Source: Lysinibacter sp. HNR
GTDB lineage: Bacteria; Actinomycetota; Actinomycetes; Actinomycetales; Microbacteriaceae
DNA length: 64,000 nucleotides
Assembly: GCF_029760935.1 (NCBI RefSeq)
Contig: NZ_CP121684.1
Coordinates: forward strand, 2,542,001 to 2,606,000
Direction: 5' to 3'
Below, one piece after another: positions 46,469 to 55,325 of the stretch. The notes beneath the pieces are model-generated. The model had not been told where the DNA came from, did not search any database, and saw only the letters and a program-made list of their open reading frames with translations. The first letter of the stretch is position 1. Each line of letters starts with the position of its first letter. The position numbers and the translations under genes are program-made.

Positions 46469-47443
46469 ATGAGCGAAACCGATACACCGCACAACCTTGT
46501 GGTTGTCCACACCCGTCACTGGTGGCGGTGGATATTCAGCGCTATCGCACTCTTTGTGGTGGCACAGTTCGCCTGGTCCCTCCTCACGACGGATCGCTAC
46601 CAGTGGGACGTTTTTGCCGAGTATTTCCTCTCACCCTCGGTGCTCAAGGCGCTTCAGCTCACCCTCTGGCTCACGGTCATCTCGGGCAGCATCGGCTTTA
46701 TTCTGGGCGGAGTGCTGGCAATTGCCCGTCTCTCACGATCAGCCCTCCTCAACTCGCTGGCCTACGGTTTTATTTGGTTCTTCCGCTCCGTTCCCCTCGT
46801 TGTGCAGCTTCTTGTTTGGTACAATCTGGGTTATCTGTACCCCACGCTCGGCCTCGGGTGGCCCTTCACAACCGACTTTTGGATTCACGAGTTTGACACG
46901 GTAACGCTCATCTCCTCTTTTGCGGCCGCGGTGCTCGGTCTCTCGCTCAATCAGGCGGCCTATTCGGCCGAGATCATCCGGGCTGGAATACTCTCGGTGG
47001 ATCAGGGGCAGCTCGAGGCCGCCGCCGCACTGGGGCTGCCCCGCCGGGTTCGGTTTTTTCGCATCGTGCTGCCGCAGGCGGCACGCGCTATCATTCCCAA
47101 CGCGTTTAACGAGATCATCAGCCTCGTGAAAGGCACCTCCGTGGTGTTTGTGGTGGCGCTACCCGAACTTTTTTACACCGTTCAGGTCATCTACAATCGA
47201 ACCCAGCAGGTCATTCCTCTGCTTCTTGTTGCCGTGGTGTGGTACGCCATCATCACAACCGTGCTCGGCATCGCGCAATTTTATATCGAACGATATTTTT
47301 CGCGCGGTTCGACGCGGGTCTTGCCCCCAACCCCCGTTCAAAAATTCACACGCTGGGTCAGGGTTCAGTGGGCCCGGCTCGATGACAAACCGGCCCCCGA
47401 AGAAAGTACAGCCATCCAGACAGCAGCGGGAGGAATCCGATGA
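46469..47443 (+). CDS. Polar amino acid ABC transporter permease
   Basis: The 324-residue inner-membrane protein (ATG at 46469 after CAGGA; an in-frame GTG lies at 46421) contains the HisMQ-type permease domain, LKALQLTLWLTVISGSIGFILGGVLAIAR. The EAA loop is EAAAALGLPRRVRFFRIVLPQAARAIIPNAFNEIISLVKGTS. It is long for the family, with a C-terminal tail after the last helix. It overlaps the ATPase gene by four bases (ATGA). With the ATPase and binding protein it forms a complete importer of the cystine/histidine type. Confidence 0.93.
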   Translation: MSETDTPHNLVVVHTRHWWRWIFSAIALFVVAQFAWSLLTTDRYQWDVFAEYFLSPSVLKALQLTLWLTVISGSIGFILGGVLAIARLSRSALLNSLAYGFIWFFRSVPLVVQLLVWYNLGYLYPTLGLGWPFTTDFWIHEFDTVTLISSFAAAVLGLSLNQAAYSAEIIRAGILSVDQGQLEAAAALGLPRRVRFFRIVLPQAARAIIPNAFNEIISLVKGTSVVFVVALPELFYTVQVIYNRTQQVIPLLLVAVVWYAIITTVLGIAQFYIERYFSRGSTRVLPPTPVQKFTRWVRVQWARLDDKPAPEESTAIQTAAGGIR

Positions 47444-48267
47444 GCACGCTCCTTCCCCCGTCATTTGACGGCACCGCAGGAATCATACCCCGCACCGCGG
47501 CAACAACGGGACTCATCACGATTGAGGGGGTGAGCAAGGCCTACGACGGAGTCCCCGTGCTGAACGATGTTAACCTCACCGTGTCGCCGGGAGAGGTCGT
47601 TGCCCTTCTGGGCCCCTCCGGGTCGGGAAAGTCCACCCTCCTGCGCGTCATCAACCATCTGGAGAGTGTTGATCGCGGGGCGGTGACAATCGACGGCGAA
47701 TTTATTGGCTACGAGCGCAGGGGCAATAAACTCCACGAACTTCACGAACGAGAGATTCTTCGCCGCCGCACGAGCGTCGGTATGGTCTTTCAAAACTTTA
47801 ATCTCTTCCCCCACCTCACCGCCCTCGAGAACATCACCACGGCCCCCATCGCTCTCAGCCGGGCCACGCGCGCGGAGGCCGTTGAGCAGGCGCACACGCT
47901 CCTCGCGCGGGTGGGGCTTCGCGACAGAGCAGATCACTACCCCCGGCAGCTCTCGGGAGGGCAACAGCAGCGGGTTGCGATAGCTCGCACCCTGGCGCTT
48001 CAGCCCAAAGTTTTGCTCTTTGACGAACCTACCAGCGCACTTGACCCCGAATTGGTGGGGGAAGTTCTCGACGTGATCAGGGGCCTGGCGCGGGAGGGAA
48101 AGACCCTACTCATCGTTACCCACGAGATAGGCTTTGCCCGCGAAGTGGCACACCGCGTGGTGTTCCTCGATCGGGGCCGTGTGCTTGAAAGCGGGCCACC
48201 CGGACAGGTTTTGGTCTCCCCCCAGCATCCGCGCACCCAAGAGTTTCTCCGCAAAGTGATTTCATAA
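47440..48267 (+). CDS. Polar amino acid ABC transporter ATP-binding protein
   Basis: The 275-residue ATPase has Walker A GPSGSGKSTLLRVI, Q-loop VFQNFNLFPHLT, signature LSGGQQQRVAIARTLAL, Walker B VLLFDEPTSALDPE and switch His in VTHEIGFAREV. These are typical of GlnQ/TcyC-like subunits. It is translationally coupled to the permease, and the substrate-binding protein follows after 36 bases. It energises uptake of an amino acid or amino acid-like compound. Confidence 0.95.
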   Translation: MSTLLPPSFDGTAGIIPRTAATTGLITIEGVSKAYDGVPVLNDVNLTVSPGEVVALLGPSGSGKSTLLRVINHLESVDRGAVTIDGEFIGYERRGNKLHELHEREILRRRTSVGMVFQNFNLFPHLTALENITTAPIALSRATRAEAVEQAHTLLARVGLRDRADHYPRQLSGGQQQRVAIARTLALQPKVLLFDEPTSALDPELVGEVLDVIRGLAREGKTLLIVTHEIGFAREVAHRVVFLDRGRVLESGPPGQVLVSPQHPRTQEFLRKVIS

Positions 48268-48303
48268 ACCCCAGGACGATCGACCCCAAGGAAGCCACCC
48301 CTC

Positions 48304-49308
48304 ATGCTCAACAAAAAGAAAATCGCCGTCATAGCCGCAGGAATCGCCATTCTGGGACTCGCCGGGGCCGGTATTTCCGCCGCGGTGGTGACAACCAGCT
48401 CGAATCAGAAAGACAATCGCTCCTCCGCTACCAAAACAGACCCCACGGTGGAAAGTGCATACAACCTGGGCCCCGACCAGGACAGGGTGCGGATAGATCC
48501 CGTAACCGATGCCGTTGCCGAGCTTCACGACAGCGGTTTCACACCCGTCACACCGGGAACGCTCACCGTTGCGGTGAGCCCCTTCTCACCACCGCTCTCC
48601 TTTATCGCCACCGACAACGTCACCCCCGTGGGTAGCGAAACCGACGTGGCTCAGCTGGTGGCCGACGGCCTCGACCTGCAACTCTCGCTCGTGGCGGTCA
48701 ACTGGGCAGACTGGCCCCTCGGGGTTCAATCGGGCAAATACGATGCCGTGATCTCAAACGTTGGTGTTACGGAGGAACGTAAAGAGCTCTTTGACTTTGC
48801 CAGTTACCGCCGTGGGCTCCACGCCTTTGCGGTACTGAACACCTCCCCCATCGACTCTCTCTCAGAGGCAAAAGACGTTGCGGGGCTCTCGATCGTGGTC
48901 GCCTCCGGCACAAACCAGGAGAAAGTTCTCCGGACCTGGAGCGAAGAAAACGTGGCCGCGGGTCTCGAACCGGTTGATCTCGTTTATTTTGACGATGAGG
49001 CCGCCGGAATTCTCGCCCTGGAATCGGGACGGGTTGATGCCCTCTTCGGGCCAAACCCCCAGGCAATCTACCGGGCCGCAACCGGCAAGAGCACCAAGAT
49101 CGTAGGCACGGTTTCCGCCGGTTGGCCCGCCATCTCAGACGTAGCAGTGGGAACTGCCCGGGGTAACGGCCTCATCGGCCCGGTACACACCGTGCTCAAG
49201 GCCGTTATCACAGACGGTACCCTCACACGGGCGCTCACGCTGTGGGATCTTTCCGGCGAAATTCTGCCCGCCTCCGAGATTAATCCCCCGGGGCTGCCCA
49301 AGCCCTAG
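48304..49308 (+). CDS. ABC transporter substrate-binding protein (polar amino acid type, family 3)
   Basis: The 334-residue exported protein has an N-terminal hydrophobic segment (IAVIAAGIAILGLAGAGISAAVV) without a lipobox cysteine. It would thus be anchored by an uncleaved helix or secreted, unusual for a Gram-positive binding protein. The ligand-binding fold shows LTVAVSPFSPPLSF, VQSGKYDAVISNVGVTEERKELFDFASY and LSIVVASGTNQEK. Its last 29 bases overlap the convergent GNAT gene. Confidence 0.9.
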   Translation: MLNKKKIAVIAAGIAILGLAGAGISAAVVTTSSNQKDNRSSATKTDPTVESAYNLGPDQDRVRIDPVTDAVAELHDSGFTPVTPGTLTVAVSPFSPPLSFIATDNVTPVGSETDVAQLVADGLDLQLSLVAVNWADWPLGVQSGKYDAVISNVGVTEERKELFDFASYRRGLHAFAVLNTSPIDSLSEAKDVAGLSIVVASGTNQEKVLRTWSEENVAAGLEPVDLVYFDDEAAGILALESGRVDALFGPNPQAIYRAATGKSTKIVGTVSAGWPAISDVAVGTARGNGLIGPVHTVLKAVITDGTLTRALTLWDLSGEILPASEINPPGLPKP

Positions 49309-49867
49309 GAACCTCGCTCAGGTCGTAGCTATAAACAAGAAGGTAAATCAGCTCACCTTCCCCATTGAGGAACTCTGTTTCGCGCTCACGCACCCGAGTA
49401 AAGCCAATTTTTTCGTAGAGCCGGTGCGCCCCCAGCATCGTGGCACCACTGTTGAGAACAACCCGACTGTCGCCGCGTTCCCTGGCTAAATCAATCACAA
49501 ACCGGGTCAGGAGTTCACCGATGCCCTCTCCCCGCGTACGGGGAGACACCGCAAGCAGCCTCAGGTCGAGTTCACCGGGCCTACCCAGTTCAGAGATATT
49601 TTTGCCGGGGTGCGGGGTGGTAACGCTGGCTACAATCTCCCCGGTTTCGGAACGCTCGGCAACCCAGACCAGACTGGTTTGCGCCCGAGCAGCAACGCCC
49701 CGAATCACCTGCCGATATTCGTCGCCAATCGGATAGTCGTGGGCGTAAGCCTCCTCGCAAAAGTCTGCCAGTTTCTCGTACTCGTCGGGTCTTACCAGAC
49801 GCAGGGTAAGGGGACTTCCGTCCCGCGCCGTCACAGCGTATTCGCCGTAGTCAATCATGCTACTCAT
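49280..49867 (-). CDS. GNAT-family N-acetyltransferase
   Basis: The 195-residue protein (ATG at 49867, following AGGTGAG) is a single-domain GNAT with LTLRLVRPDEYEKL, LLAVSPRTRGEGIGELLTRFVID for the acetyl-CoA loop (RGxGxG-type), and AHRLYEKIGFTRV. It is the last gene of the minus-strand unit with two flavin monooxygenases. In the Bacillus yxe/ytm clusters an acetyltransferase N-acetylates S-(2-succino)cysteine-type compounds before monooxygenase cleavage; an analogous role is inferred here. It overlaps the end of the convergent binding-protein gene. Confidence 0.85.
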   Translation of the reverse strand: MSSMIDYGEYAVTARDGSPLTLRLVRPDEYEKLADFCEEAYAHDYPIGDEYRQVIRGVAARAQTSLVWVAERSETGEIVASVTTPHPGKNISELGRPGELDLRLLAVSPRTRGEGIGELLTRFVIDLARERGDSRVVLNSGATMLGAHRLYEKIGFTRVRERETEFLNGEGELIYLLVYSYDLSEVPRAWAAPGD

Positions 49868-49898
49868 CCGCTCACCTGGGCCCGCGCTCAATGACCTC

Positions 49899-51263
49899 TC
49901 ACCCCTCGCGGCGGTTCAGAGGAGGCCTGAGCCCAAGGTTTTCCCGGAGGGTTTCTCCCGCGTACTCCGCGGGGTAGATCCCTCGCTCTTGCAGTTCGGG
50001 AACCAGGCCGTTCACAATATCGTCGATGCCCGCGGGGATGAGGTACGGAGTAACGTTAAACCCGTCCACCACGCCCGCGTCGGAAAAGCGTTCAAGCTGG
50101 TTGGCAACGCTTGAGTAGCTTCCCACAAAACCGGTTCCCGAGTTCAGATGGATCACCAGTTCACGAATACTCAGGTTCTTCTCTTCGCTGAGCGCTCGCC
50201 ACCCGGCAACGGTCTCCGCCGCCCTGTGACCGTGGAATCCGGTACCTCGTGTTTCGTTTGACTGTTCCTGCGCCGTGGGAATATCCGGCAGCGGACCGTC
50301 GGGGTCGTACTCGCTCAGGTCGCGGCCCCAGGTCTGCTCCACAAAAGCTATAGCCGTCTGGGGGGTAATCTGGCTCTCCCGCACCCAGCGTGCCTTGTCC
50401 TGAGCCTCGGCGTCTGTATCTGCCAGGATAAACTCCTGGGCCGGAAAAATCTTGAGATCGTCGGCGGGCCGTCCCGCTTTCAGGGTTCGTCGACGAATAT
50501 CGGCAGAGAACTCGGAGGCGCGTTCAAAGAGTGAATGAGCGGAGAAGATAACGTCCGCGTTGCGGGCCGCAAAGTCCCGACCCTCGGCGGAGTCCCCCGC
50601 TTGGAAGAGAACGGGATGCTGTTGCGGGCTGCGCGGCACTCGGGAAACCGCATCCACTCGTGAATACGCGTCAGAGGTTGACACCGCAGCAGCACCATCC
50701 CTCTCGTATGAGTCCCACAGGGCTCGCACCGTGTTCACCACAAACTCGGCGTGGGTATAACGGTCGGCATGATCAAGATACCCTCCGCGGCGAAAGTTCT
50801 CTCCCGTCCAGGCATTATCGGTTGTCACGATGTTCCAGGCGGCGCGCCCCCCGCTAAGAAAGTCGAGCGACCCCAGCCGATGGGCTATAGCCGTCGGTTC
50901 ATGGTAGGTCGTGTTCTGAGTTGCAACCAAACCGATCCGCTCGGTTACCGCGGCGAGCGCCGCCAGCTGAATCGCCGCGTCGGGACGGCCCGCAACGTCC
51001 AACTCGTGTAGGTGTCCCAGGTGTTCTCGAAGCCGCAGCCCCTCTCCAAGGAAAAACGCTGCAAAGAGGCCCCGCTCTGCGGTCTGGGCGATTCGTCGGA
51101 ACGATTCAAAGTCGGTCTGCGACCCGCTCTCGGGAGAATTCCAGATGGTGGAGAAGTTTACCCCCTGGAAAAAGGCTCCCAATTGAATCTGGTGGCGCCG
51201 ATTTTTTTGCCGCGATGCTGAGACGGGCGAAGCCGGTACCGAGGATGCGGATGTAACGCTCAT
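49899..51263 (-). CDS. LLM-class flavin-dependent monooxygenase (NtaA/SnaA/DszA family)
   Basis: The 454-residue enzyme belongs to the FMN-dependent bacterial luciferase-like group that oxidises C-S or C-N bonds. Landmarks are LGAFFQGVNFSTIWNSPES, FAAFFLGEGLRLREH, the flavin-binding run GLVATQNTTYHEPTAIAHRLGSLDFLSGGRAAWNIVTT, and PVLFQAGDSAEGRDFAARNADVIF. It needs FMNH2 supplied by a separate reductase, not obvious in the window. Its start overlaps the stop of the upstream monooxygenase gene by four bases. Confidence 0.92.
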   Translation of the reverse strand: MSVTSASSVPASPVSASRQKNRRHQIQLGAFFQGVNFSTIWNSPESGSQTDFESFRRIAQTAERGLFAAFFLGEGLRLREHLGHLHELDVAGRPDAAIQLAALAAVTERIGLVATQNTTYHEPTAIAHRLGSLDFLSGGRAAWNIVTTDNAWTGENFRRGGYLDHADRYTHAEFVVNTVRALWDSYERDGAAAVSTSDAYSRVDAVSRVPRSPQQHPVLFQAGDSAEGRDFAARNADVIFSAHSLFERASEFSADIRRRTLKAGRPADDLKIFPAQEFILADTDAEAQDKARWVRESQITPQTAIAFVEQTWGRDLSEYDPDGPLPDIPTAQEQSNETRGTGFHGHRAAETVAGWRALSEEKNLSIRELVIHLNSGTGFVGSYSSVANQLERFSDAGVVDGFNVTPYLIPAGIDDIVNGLVPELQERGIYPAEYAGETLRENLGLRPPLNRREG

Positions 51264-52477
51264 GACTGTGTGACCTCTCGTTTATCGGTGCTGTCCAGTT
51301 GCTCTGAACCGCCGGAGCGCGGGGAAGCGTCCCTCTCACGTTCTTGCTGTTCACTCGCACGCACCTCAAAGGTGTTGGATGGACGGTGAAGTCCGAGGGT
51401 TTCGCGGAGCGTTTTACCCCTCACGGGAGAGGTAAAGGCCTCACGGCGACGCAGCCCGGGAAGCACAATATTCTCCAGCTCAGGAAGTTCCAAATCCAGA
51501 ACCGCGGGCAGGAGGCGCACCCCGTCTACCCTGTCACTGGCGTCAATAAGGTAGTCGATGAGATCCGAGGGAGAACCCACAAAGCGGCTTCGGTGAGATT
51601 CCCAGGGAGAATGAGAGTCCAGGGCGGCCAATCGCCGCGCCGCTTTTTCGCCGCGAGAGTCGAGAATCACCTCAAGTTCAAGGATCACAGGGGTGCTGTC
51701 ACCAGCTCGTTCTCGAATATCGATAACCCTTTTTTCCGTGCCCTCTCCGCTCACCAATACGGCATCCAGCTTCTCTAATTCCAGGTCACCGTCCCGACCA
51801 AAAACCACCGGGTGCCCTTGAGTCGGGCGCGGGTTGATCGCGGGTCCCGTCAACGAAAAGCGTGTTCCCTCGTAACGGACGTGGTACAGCCTCTCACGGT
51901 CGAAGTAGGCTCCCCGGGTGATGTCTCGCACAACCGCGTTATCTTGCCAGGAGTCCCAGAGAAGTCGCACAACTTCAACCACCTCGGAGGCCTCCGCGGG
52001 TATCTCATCGCCCGCAGCCGCAACAAAACTCACCGCTGCCGCGGCGAGGGCATCCTCTTGAGCGCGAACAACCCATCCGGCACGCCCCCCCGAGAGGATA
52101 TCCAGGCTTGCCAATTGCCCCTGCAGGTGAAAAGGTTCGGCGTATACGACATCAGCCACGGGAACAAGGCCAATCGCGCCGGTGTGCGGAGCCAGGTATG
52201 CGGCCCTCACACCCGCGTCAAGACGGGCACCCGTACCATCGGGCGCGGTGGGGGCATCCTCAAGGGTGAGGTAGCTGAGTCCCGCACGATCCGCACAACG
52301 CCCCTGTTTGGCCAGGTAGTTAGAGCTCAGTGATTCTGACAGGGAAACTCCGGCCTGTGTCAGGGAGGCTGGGTGAGCTCCCGCCCCGTCAAGTTCAATT
52401 CCGAGAGAAAAGGGAAGTGATCGGGAGGGCTGTGGAACAGGCGAGGATCGGAGATTTTCAGATTTCACTGAGTACAT
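51260..52477 (-). CDS. LLM-class flavin-dependent oxidoreductase, second paralogue
   Basis: The 405-residue luciferase-like protein shows ADRAGLSYLTLEDAPTAPDG, TGAIGLVPVADVVYAEPFHLQGQLASLDILSGGRAGWVV and a C-terminal RGKTLRETLGLHRPSN matching the end of the neighbouring monooxygenase. It lacks the longer insertions of the NtaA group and has a Ser/Glu-rich C-terminal tail (about 375-405). It is the first gene of the minus-strand operon, whose promoter lies in the spacer after 52478. The pair probably acts in sequence, or on two substrates, in sulfur- or nitrogen-compound cleavage. Confidence 0.85.
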   Translation of the reverse strand: MYSVKSENLRSSPVPQPSRSLPFSLGIELDGAGAHPASLTQAGVSLSESLSSNYLAKQGRCADRAGLSYLTLEDAPTAPDGTGARLDAGVRAAYLAPHTGAIGLVPVADVVYAEPFHLQGQLASLDILSGGRAGWVVRAQEDALAAAAVSFVAAAGDEIPAEASEVVEVVRLLWDSWQDNAVVRDITRGAYFDRERLYHVRYEGTRFSLTGPAINPRPTQGHPVVFGRDGDLELEKLDAVLVSGEGTEKRVIDIRERAGDSTPVILELEVILDSRGEKAARRLAALDSHSPWESHRSRFVGSPSDLIDYLIDASDRVDGVRLLPAVLDLELPELENIVLPGLRRREAFTSPVRGKTLRETLGLHRPSNTFEVRASEQQERERDASPRSGGSEQLDSTDKREVTQS

Positions 52478-52758
52478 GTATGGATGCTAGACGCTTCCTG
52501 CCGCCACGTCACGGAGAATGAAACATCACGTAATGTTCGTCACGCGACCCGAGCCCACCTCGTGAGCTTGATAACTGCCAAGAGTTTTCTTTTAAAAGAC
52601 CGCATAAAACCACAAAAGGATGCTTTTTGATAGCGACTCAAGACAGTATCCGCTAACTTGTGAAAAGCCCCTCTCCCCCTTCTCCCACTCACCCTGAGCA
52701 ATTGCTACGGGCAACACGTACACACGGGTGTGGTCGTCACACCGACAGAAGGAATACT

Positions 52759-53745
52759 ATGCATCGCCACCGCTTTCTCACATCAATTGGTGCTGTCACC
52801 GCAGCGCTATTTCTTTTGGTCGGGTGTGGGACAGGTAATCACAACAAGAAAACCGCGCAGGATAGCCCGCTTCGCTCCTACATAGCGCAGGTTTTTGGCG
52901 ATAATTTCTACCTATCCGATACTGATCTCGACAGGGGGGAGGAAGAGGTTCAAAACACCATCTCCTCCTGCATGGCCTCTCAGGGTTTTGAATACACCCC
53001 CTATATCGTGGAGAGTACCGTGAGTAGCGGCCGGCTACACGACGGCAGCGAGACCCTCGAGTGGGTTCAAGAAAACGGATACGGGTATACAGAGTCCAAC
53101 AGTTCAGGTAGCAACTATCAGGGTGACCCTAATGAGGCATACGCATCGACCCTACCCGCGGCAGAGAAAAAAGCGTACTACTACGCACTCCACGGTGAGC
53201 AGTCCACGCTCGTACCCGGCAATGAAGATACCACTAATAAGGCGCACGAGGCCTGGGTTTATGACTGGACTAAGAGCGGCTGTCACGGTGCCGCGCGGCA
53301 CGAGCACCAGGAGAGCTCCGTCGACCCCTACACTGACCCCGAGTATCAAGATCTTTTTAGCAAGATGAAGGCTCTCTACGGGCAGGCTCGTAGCGCGCAG
53401 CCCGTGGTCTTGGCCGCTGAGGAGTGGAGAGGCTGCATGGCGGATGCAGGATATCCCGACCTTCAAGAGCCCTCCGATGCCCTGCGTCTGGTATCGACAA
53501 GATACGCCTCTGCGCGCCACGATGGGAACCCCGCGGCCACGCCAGATCAGCAAGAAAAAAACTCCTCACAACCGGACGCACTCAAGAGTTACGAGGTTGA
53601 GGTTGCTGTTGCCGACTTCACCTGCAACGAAAAAACTCGGCTGCTACAAACCCAGCTTGAAGCTCAGTTTAAACTCGAGGACGAATTCATCGCGAAGAAT
53701 AGGGCGCGACTTGATGCGTTTGTCGCCGAGTATCGGGACAAATAG
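52759..53745 (+). CDS. Four-cysteine lipoprotein, paralogue 1
   Basis: The 328-residue protein starts at the ATG at 52759 (AAGGA seven bases upstream). It has a lipobox, TAALFLLVGC, so it is membrane-anchored outside the cell. After the lipid cysteine it has four cysteines with paralogue-wide context: SCMASQGFEYTP, SGCHGAA, WRGCMADAGYPD and DFTCNEKT. It ends in a charged helical segment (EFIAKNRARLDAFVAEY). It is the most diverged of three tandem paralogues. I do not recognise a named domain. A 9-bp hairpin covers its stop codon. Placement before a MacAB-like exporter suggests a partner or cargo of that system. Confidence 0.75.
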   Translation: MHRHRFLTSIGAVTAALFLLVGCGTGNHNKKTAQDSPLRSYIAQVFGDNFYLSDTDLDRGEEEVQNTISSCMASQGFEYTPYIVESTVSSGRLHDGSETLEWVQENGYGYTESNSSGSNYQGDPNEAYASTLPAAEKKAYYYALHGEQSTLVPGNEDTTNKAHEAWVYDWTKSGCHGAARHEHQESSVDPYTDPEYQDLFSKMKALYGQARSAQPVVLAAEEWRGCMADAGYPDLQEPSDALRLVSTRYASARHDGNPAATPDQQEKNSSQPDALKSYEVEVAVADFTCNEKTRLLQTQLEAQFKLEDEFIAKNRARLDAFVAEYRDK

Positions 53746-53757
53746 CAGCTATTTGTC
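53737..53757 (+). repeat. Hairpin at the end of lipoprotein 1
   Basis: GACAAATAG and CTATTTGTC form a 9-bp stem with a CAG loop, containing the TAG stop codon. More dyads follow: GGTAC/GTACC at 53771-53784, and ACCGGTTT with AAACCGGT at 53782-53826. They may attenuate or stabilise the transcript between genes. Confidence 0.5.
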
Positions 53758-53958
53758 ATCGCAAGATCCTGGTACTACAGTACCGGTTTCCCCGCGAGAC
53801 TCCGCTCCCCCGGTACCAAAACCGGTCGTGGGGCCGCATCCTCGGTACCAAAGAATCATACTTCTATTCCGGCGAAGCATGAGGCCAACTAAATTATGAG
53901 GAGATTCACCAAAAAAGGTCTTATTTCACCAGAGAGACCCACACAGAAAGATCCAGTC

Positions 53959-54951
53959 ATGCGTCGCTATTTACTCACTCCCGTCACACTTGCGGCTGCC
54001 GCAGCGCTCGTGCTCTCCGGCTGCTCCACCGGCAGCACCGAAAAGAAAACCACTGAGAACAGTCCCCTCGCCGCTTATGTCGGCAAAGCATTTCAACCGG
54101 ATGAGGCAAAATTAAAAGCCCAGCAAAAAGAAGTTGAGGAGGCGGTGGCGGTCTGCATGGCGGATCAGGGCTTCACCTACACGCCAAACACAGACACCTC
54201 CCACCTCGTAGGAGCCGACCTTGACTCCGATTTCTACAAGGGTCGGGGCACACTTGAGTGGGCAGAGAAAAATGGTTACGGCGTAACCACTCAGGCATCA
54301 TCGCAGGACTCCGAGGAACCCACGTCTAACCCCGACGAGGAGTATCTTGCGAGCCTGTCCGAGGATGAACGAGAAGCATACGACATCGCACTCTTCGGAG
54401 CACCCTCCGGCAGCGAGGAGGGAGACAGCCCCGACGAGGGTTCCTCCGCAGAGGAGTTCGATCCGGCAACTGCCGGATGCCACCAGAACGCAACCCGAGA
54501 GATCATGTCCGAAGGGATTGGAGAGGCCTTCACGGATCCCACCTACACAGAGCTTATGGAACAAATGGGAACTCTCCAGGAAAAGGTCATGAAAGATCCC
54601 GCGTATCTTGCGGCACGCAAACAGTGGGGCGAGTGTTTGGCTGACGCCGGTTACCCCGACGTAGAGGGTGTAGAGGGTACAGACGCTTTTGAACTTGTCC
54701 TCCAAAAACAAAACGAACTCTACGGCCTAGACGATACGGACAGCAGCGGGAACCCAGCGCAACCCACTCAGCAACAACTCAAAGAGCTCGCCGACTATGA
54801 GATTCAAGTCGCAACTGCCGATTTTAAATGCGGAGAAAAAACAAAAGCTAACGAGATACTCCTGGATCTCCAGTACAAACTTGAAGAAGAATTCATTGCA
54901 AAAAATAAGGCAAAACTGGATTCTTTTATAGCCACGTACGGCAATAAATAA
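53959..54951 (+). CDS. Four-cysteine lipoprotein, paralogue 2
   Basis: The 330-residue product starts at the ATG at 53959 (an in-frame ATG at 53896 exists) and has the lipobox AAALVLSGC. The paralogue pattern is complete: VCMADQGFTYTP, TAGCHQNA, WGECLADAGYPD, DFKCGEKT, and the C-terminal EEFIAKNKAKLDSFIATYGNK. It shares GTLEWAEKNGYG with paralogue 3. An acidic Ser/Glu/Asp-rich loop lies at about 120-175. A strong terminator follows, so it seems to end a transcript. Confidence 0.75.
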   Translation: MRRYLLTPVTLAAAAALVLSGCSTGSTEKKTTENSPLAAYVGKAFQPDEAKLKAQQKEVEEAVAVCMADQGFTYTPNTDTSHLVGADLDSDFYKGRGTLEWAEKNGYGVTTQASSQDSEEPTSNPDEEYLASLSEDEREAYDIALFGAPSGSEEGDSPDEGSSAEEFDPATAGCHQNATREIMSEGIGEAFTDPTYTELMEQMGTLQEKVMKDPAYLAARKQWGECLADAGYPDVEGVEGTDAFELVLQKQNELYGLDDTDSSGNPAQPTQQQLKELADYEIQVATADFKCGEKTKANEILLDLQYKLEEEFIAKNKAKLDSFIATYGNK

Positions 54952-55325
54952 CATTCCGTAACGACGGTAGCAGCGACACCCGGCGTCCCGGCCTCTTATC
55001 GACCGTGTCCCGGTGGACACCACACACCCGCCACACCCTGTTTTGAACCGACACTACCGCGTCTCAGAAACAGTTGTGGCGGGTTTTCTGCGTTTAAAAA
55101 CAGTTAATAGCGGCAGTGTGAGCTTCTCACAATAAGAATCATCCTAAAGTACTAAATATTTTTTAAAACCACCTTCTAAAGGTTGAAAACCCTTTATTTC
55201 TCAGCCTTATTTAGAAATGTCCCATTAGGTTTTATAACGCAATTCTTCCACTATCGCGGAGAATTTCATTTATTTGCGAGCAGCGATTTTCTCCCAAGAT
55301 CGCGCCAATCATAGAAAGACCCCAC
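54952..55325. promoter_or_regulatory. Intergenic region between lipoproteins 2 and 3
   Basis: In these 374 bases I see no gene. The first 130 bases hold the terminator. The rest is AT-rich and should contain the promoter of lipoprotein 3 and perhaps of the exporter genes. Confidence 0.45.
55027..55087 (+). terminator. Rho-independent terminator after lipoprotein 2
   Basis: CCCGCCACA pairs with TGTGGCGGG, and CTGTTT with AAACAG, giving a 15-bp stem with a small internal bulge. It is followed by TTTTCTG. Confidence 0.7.
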
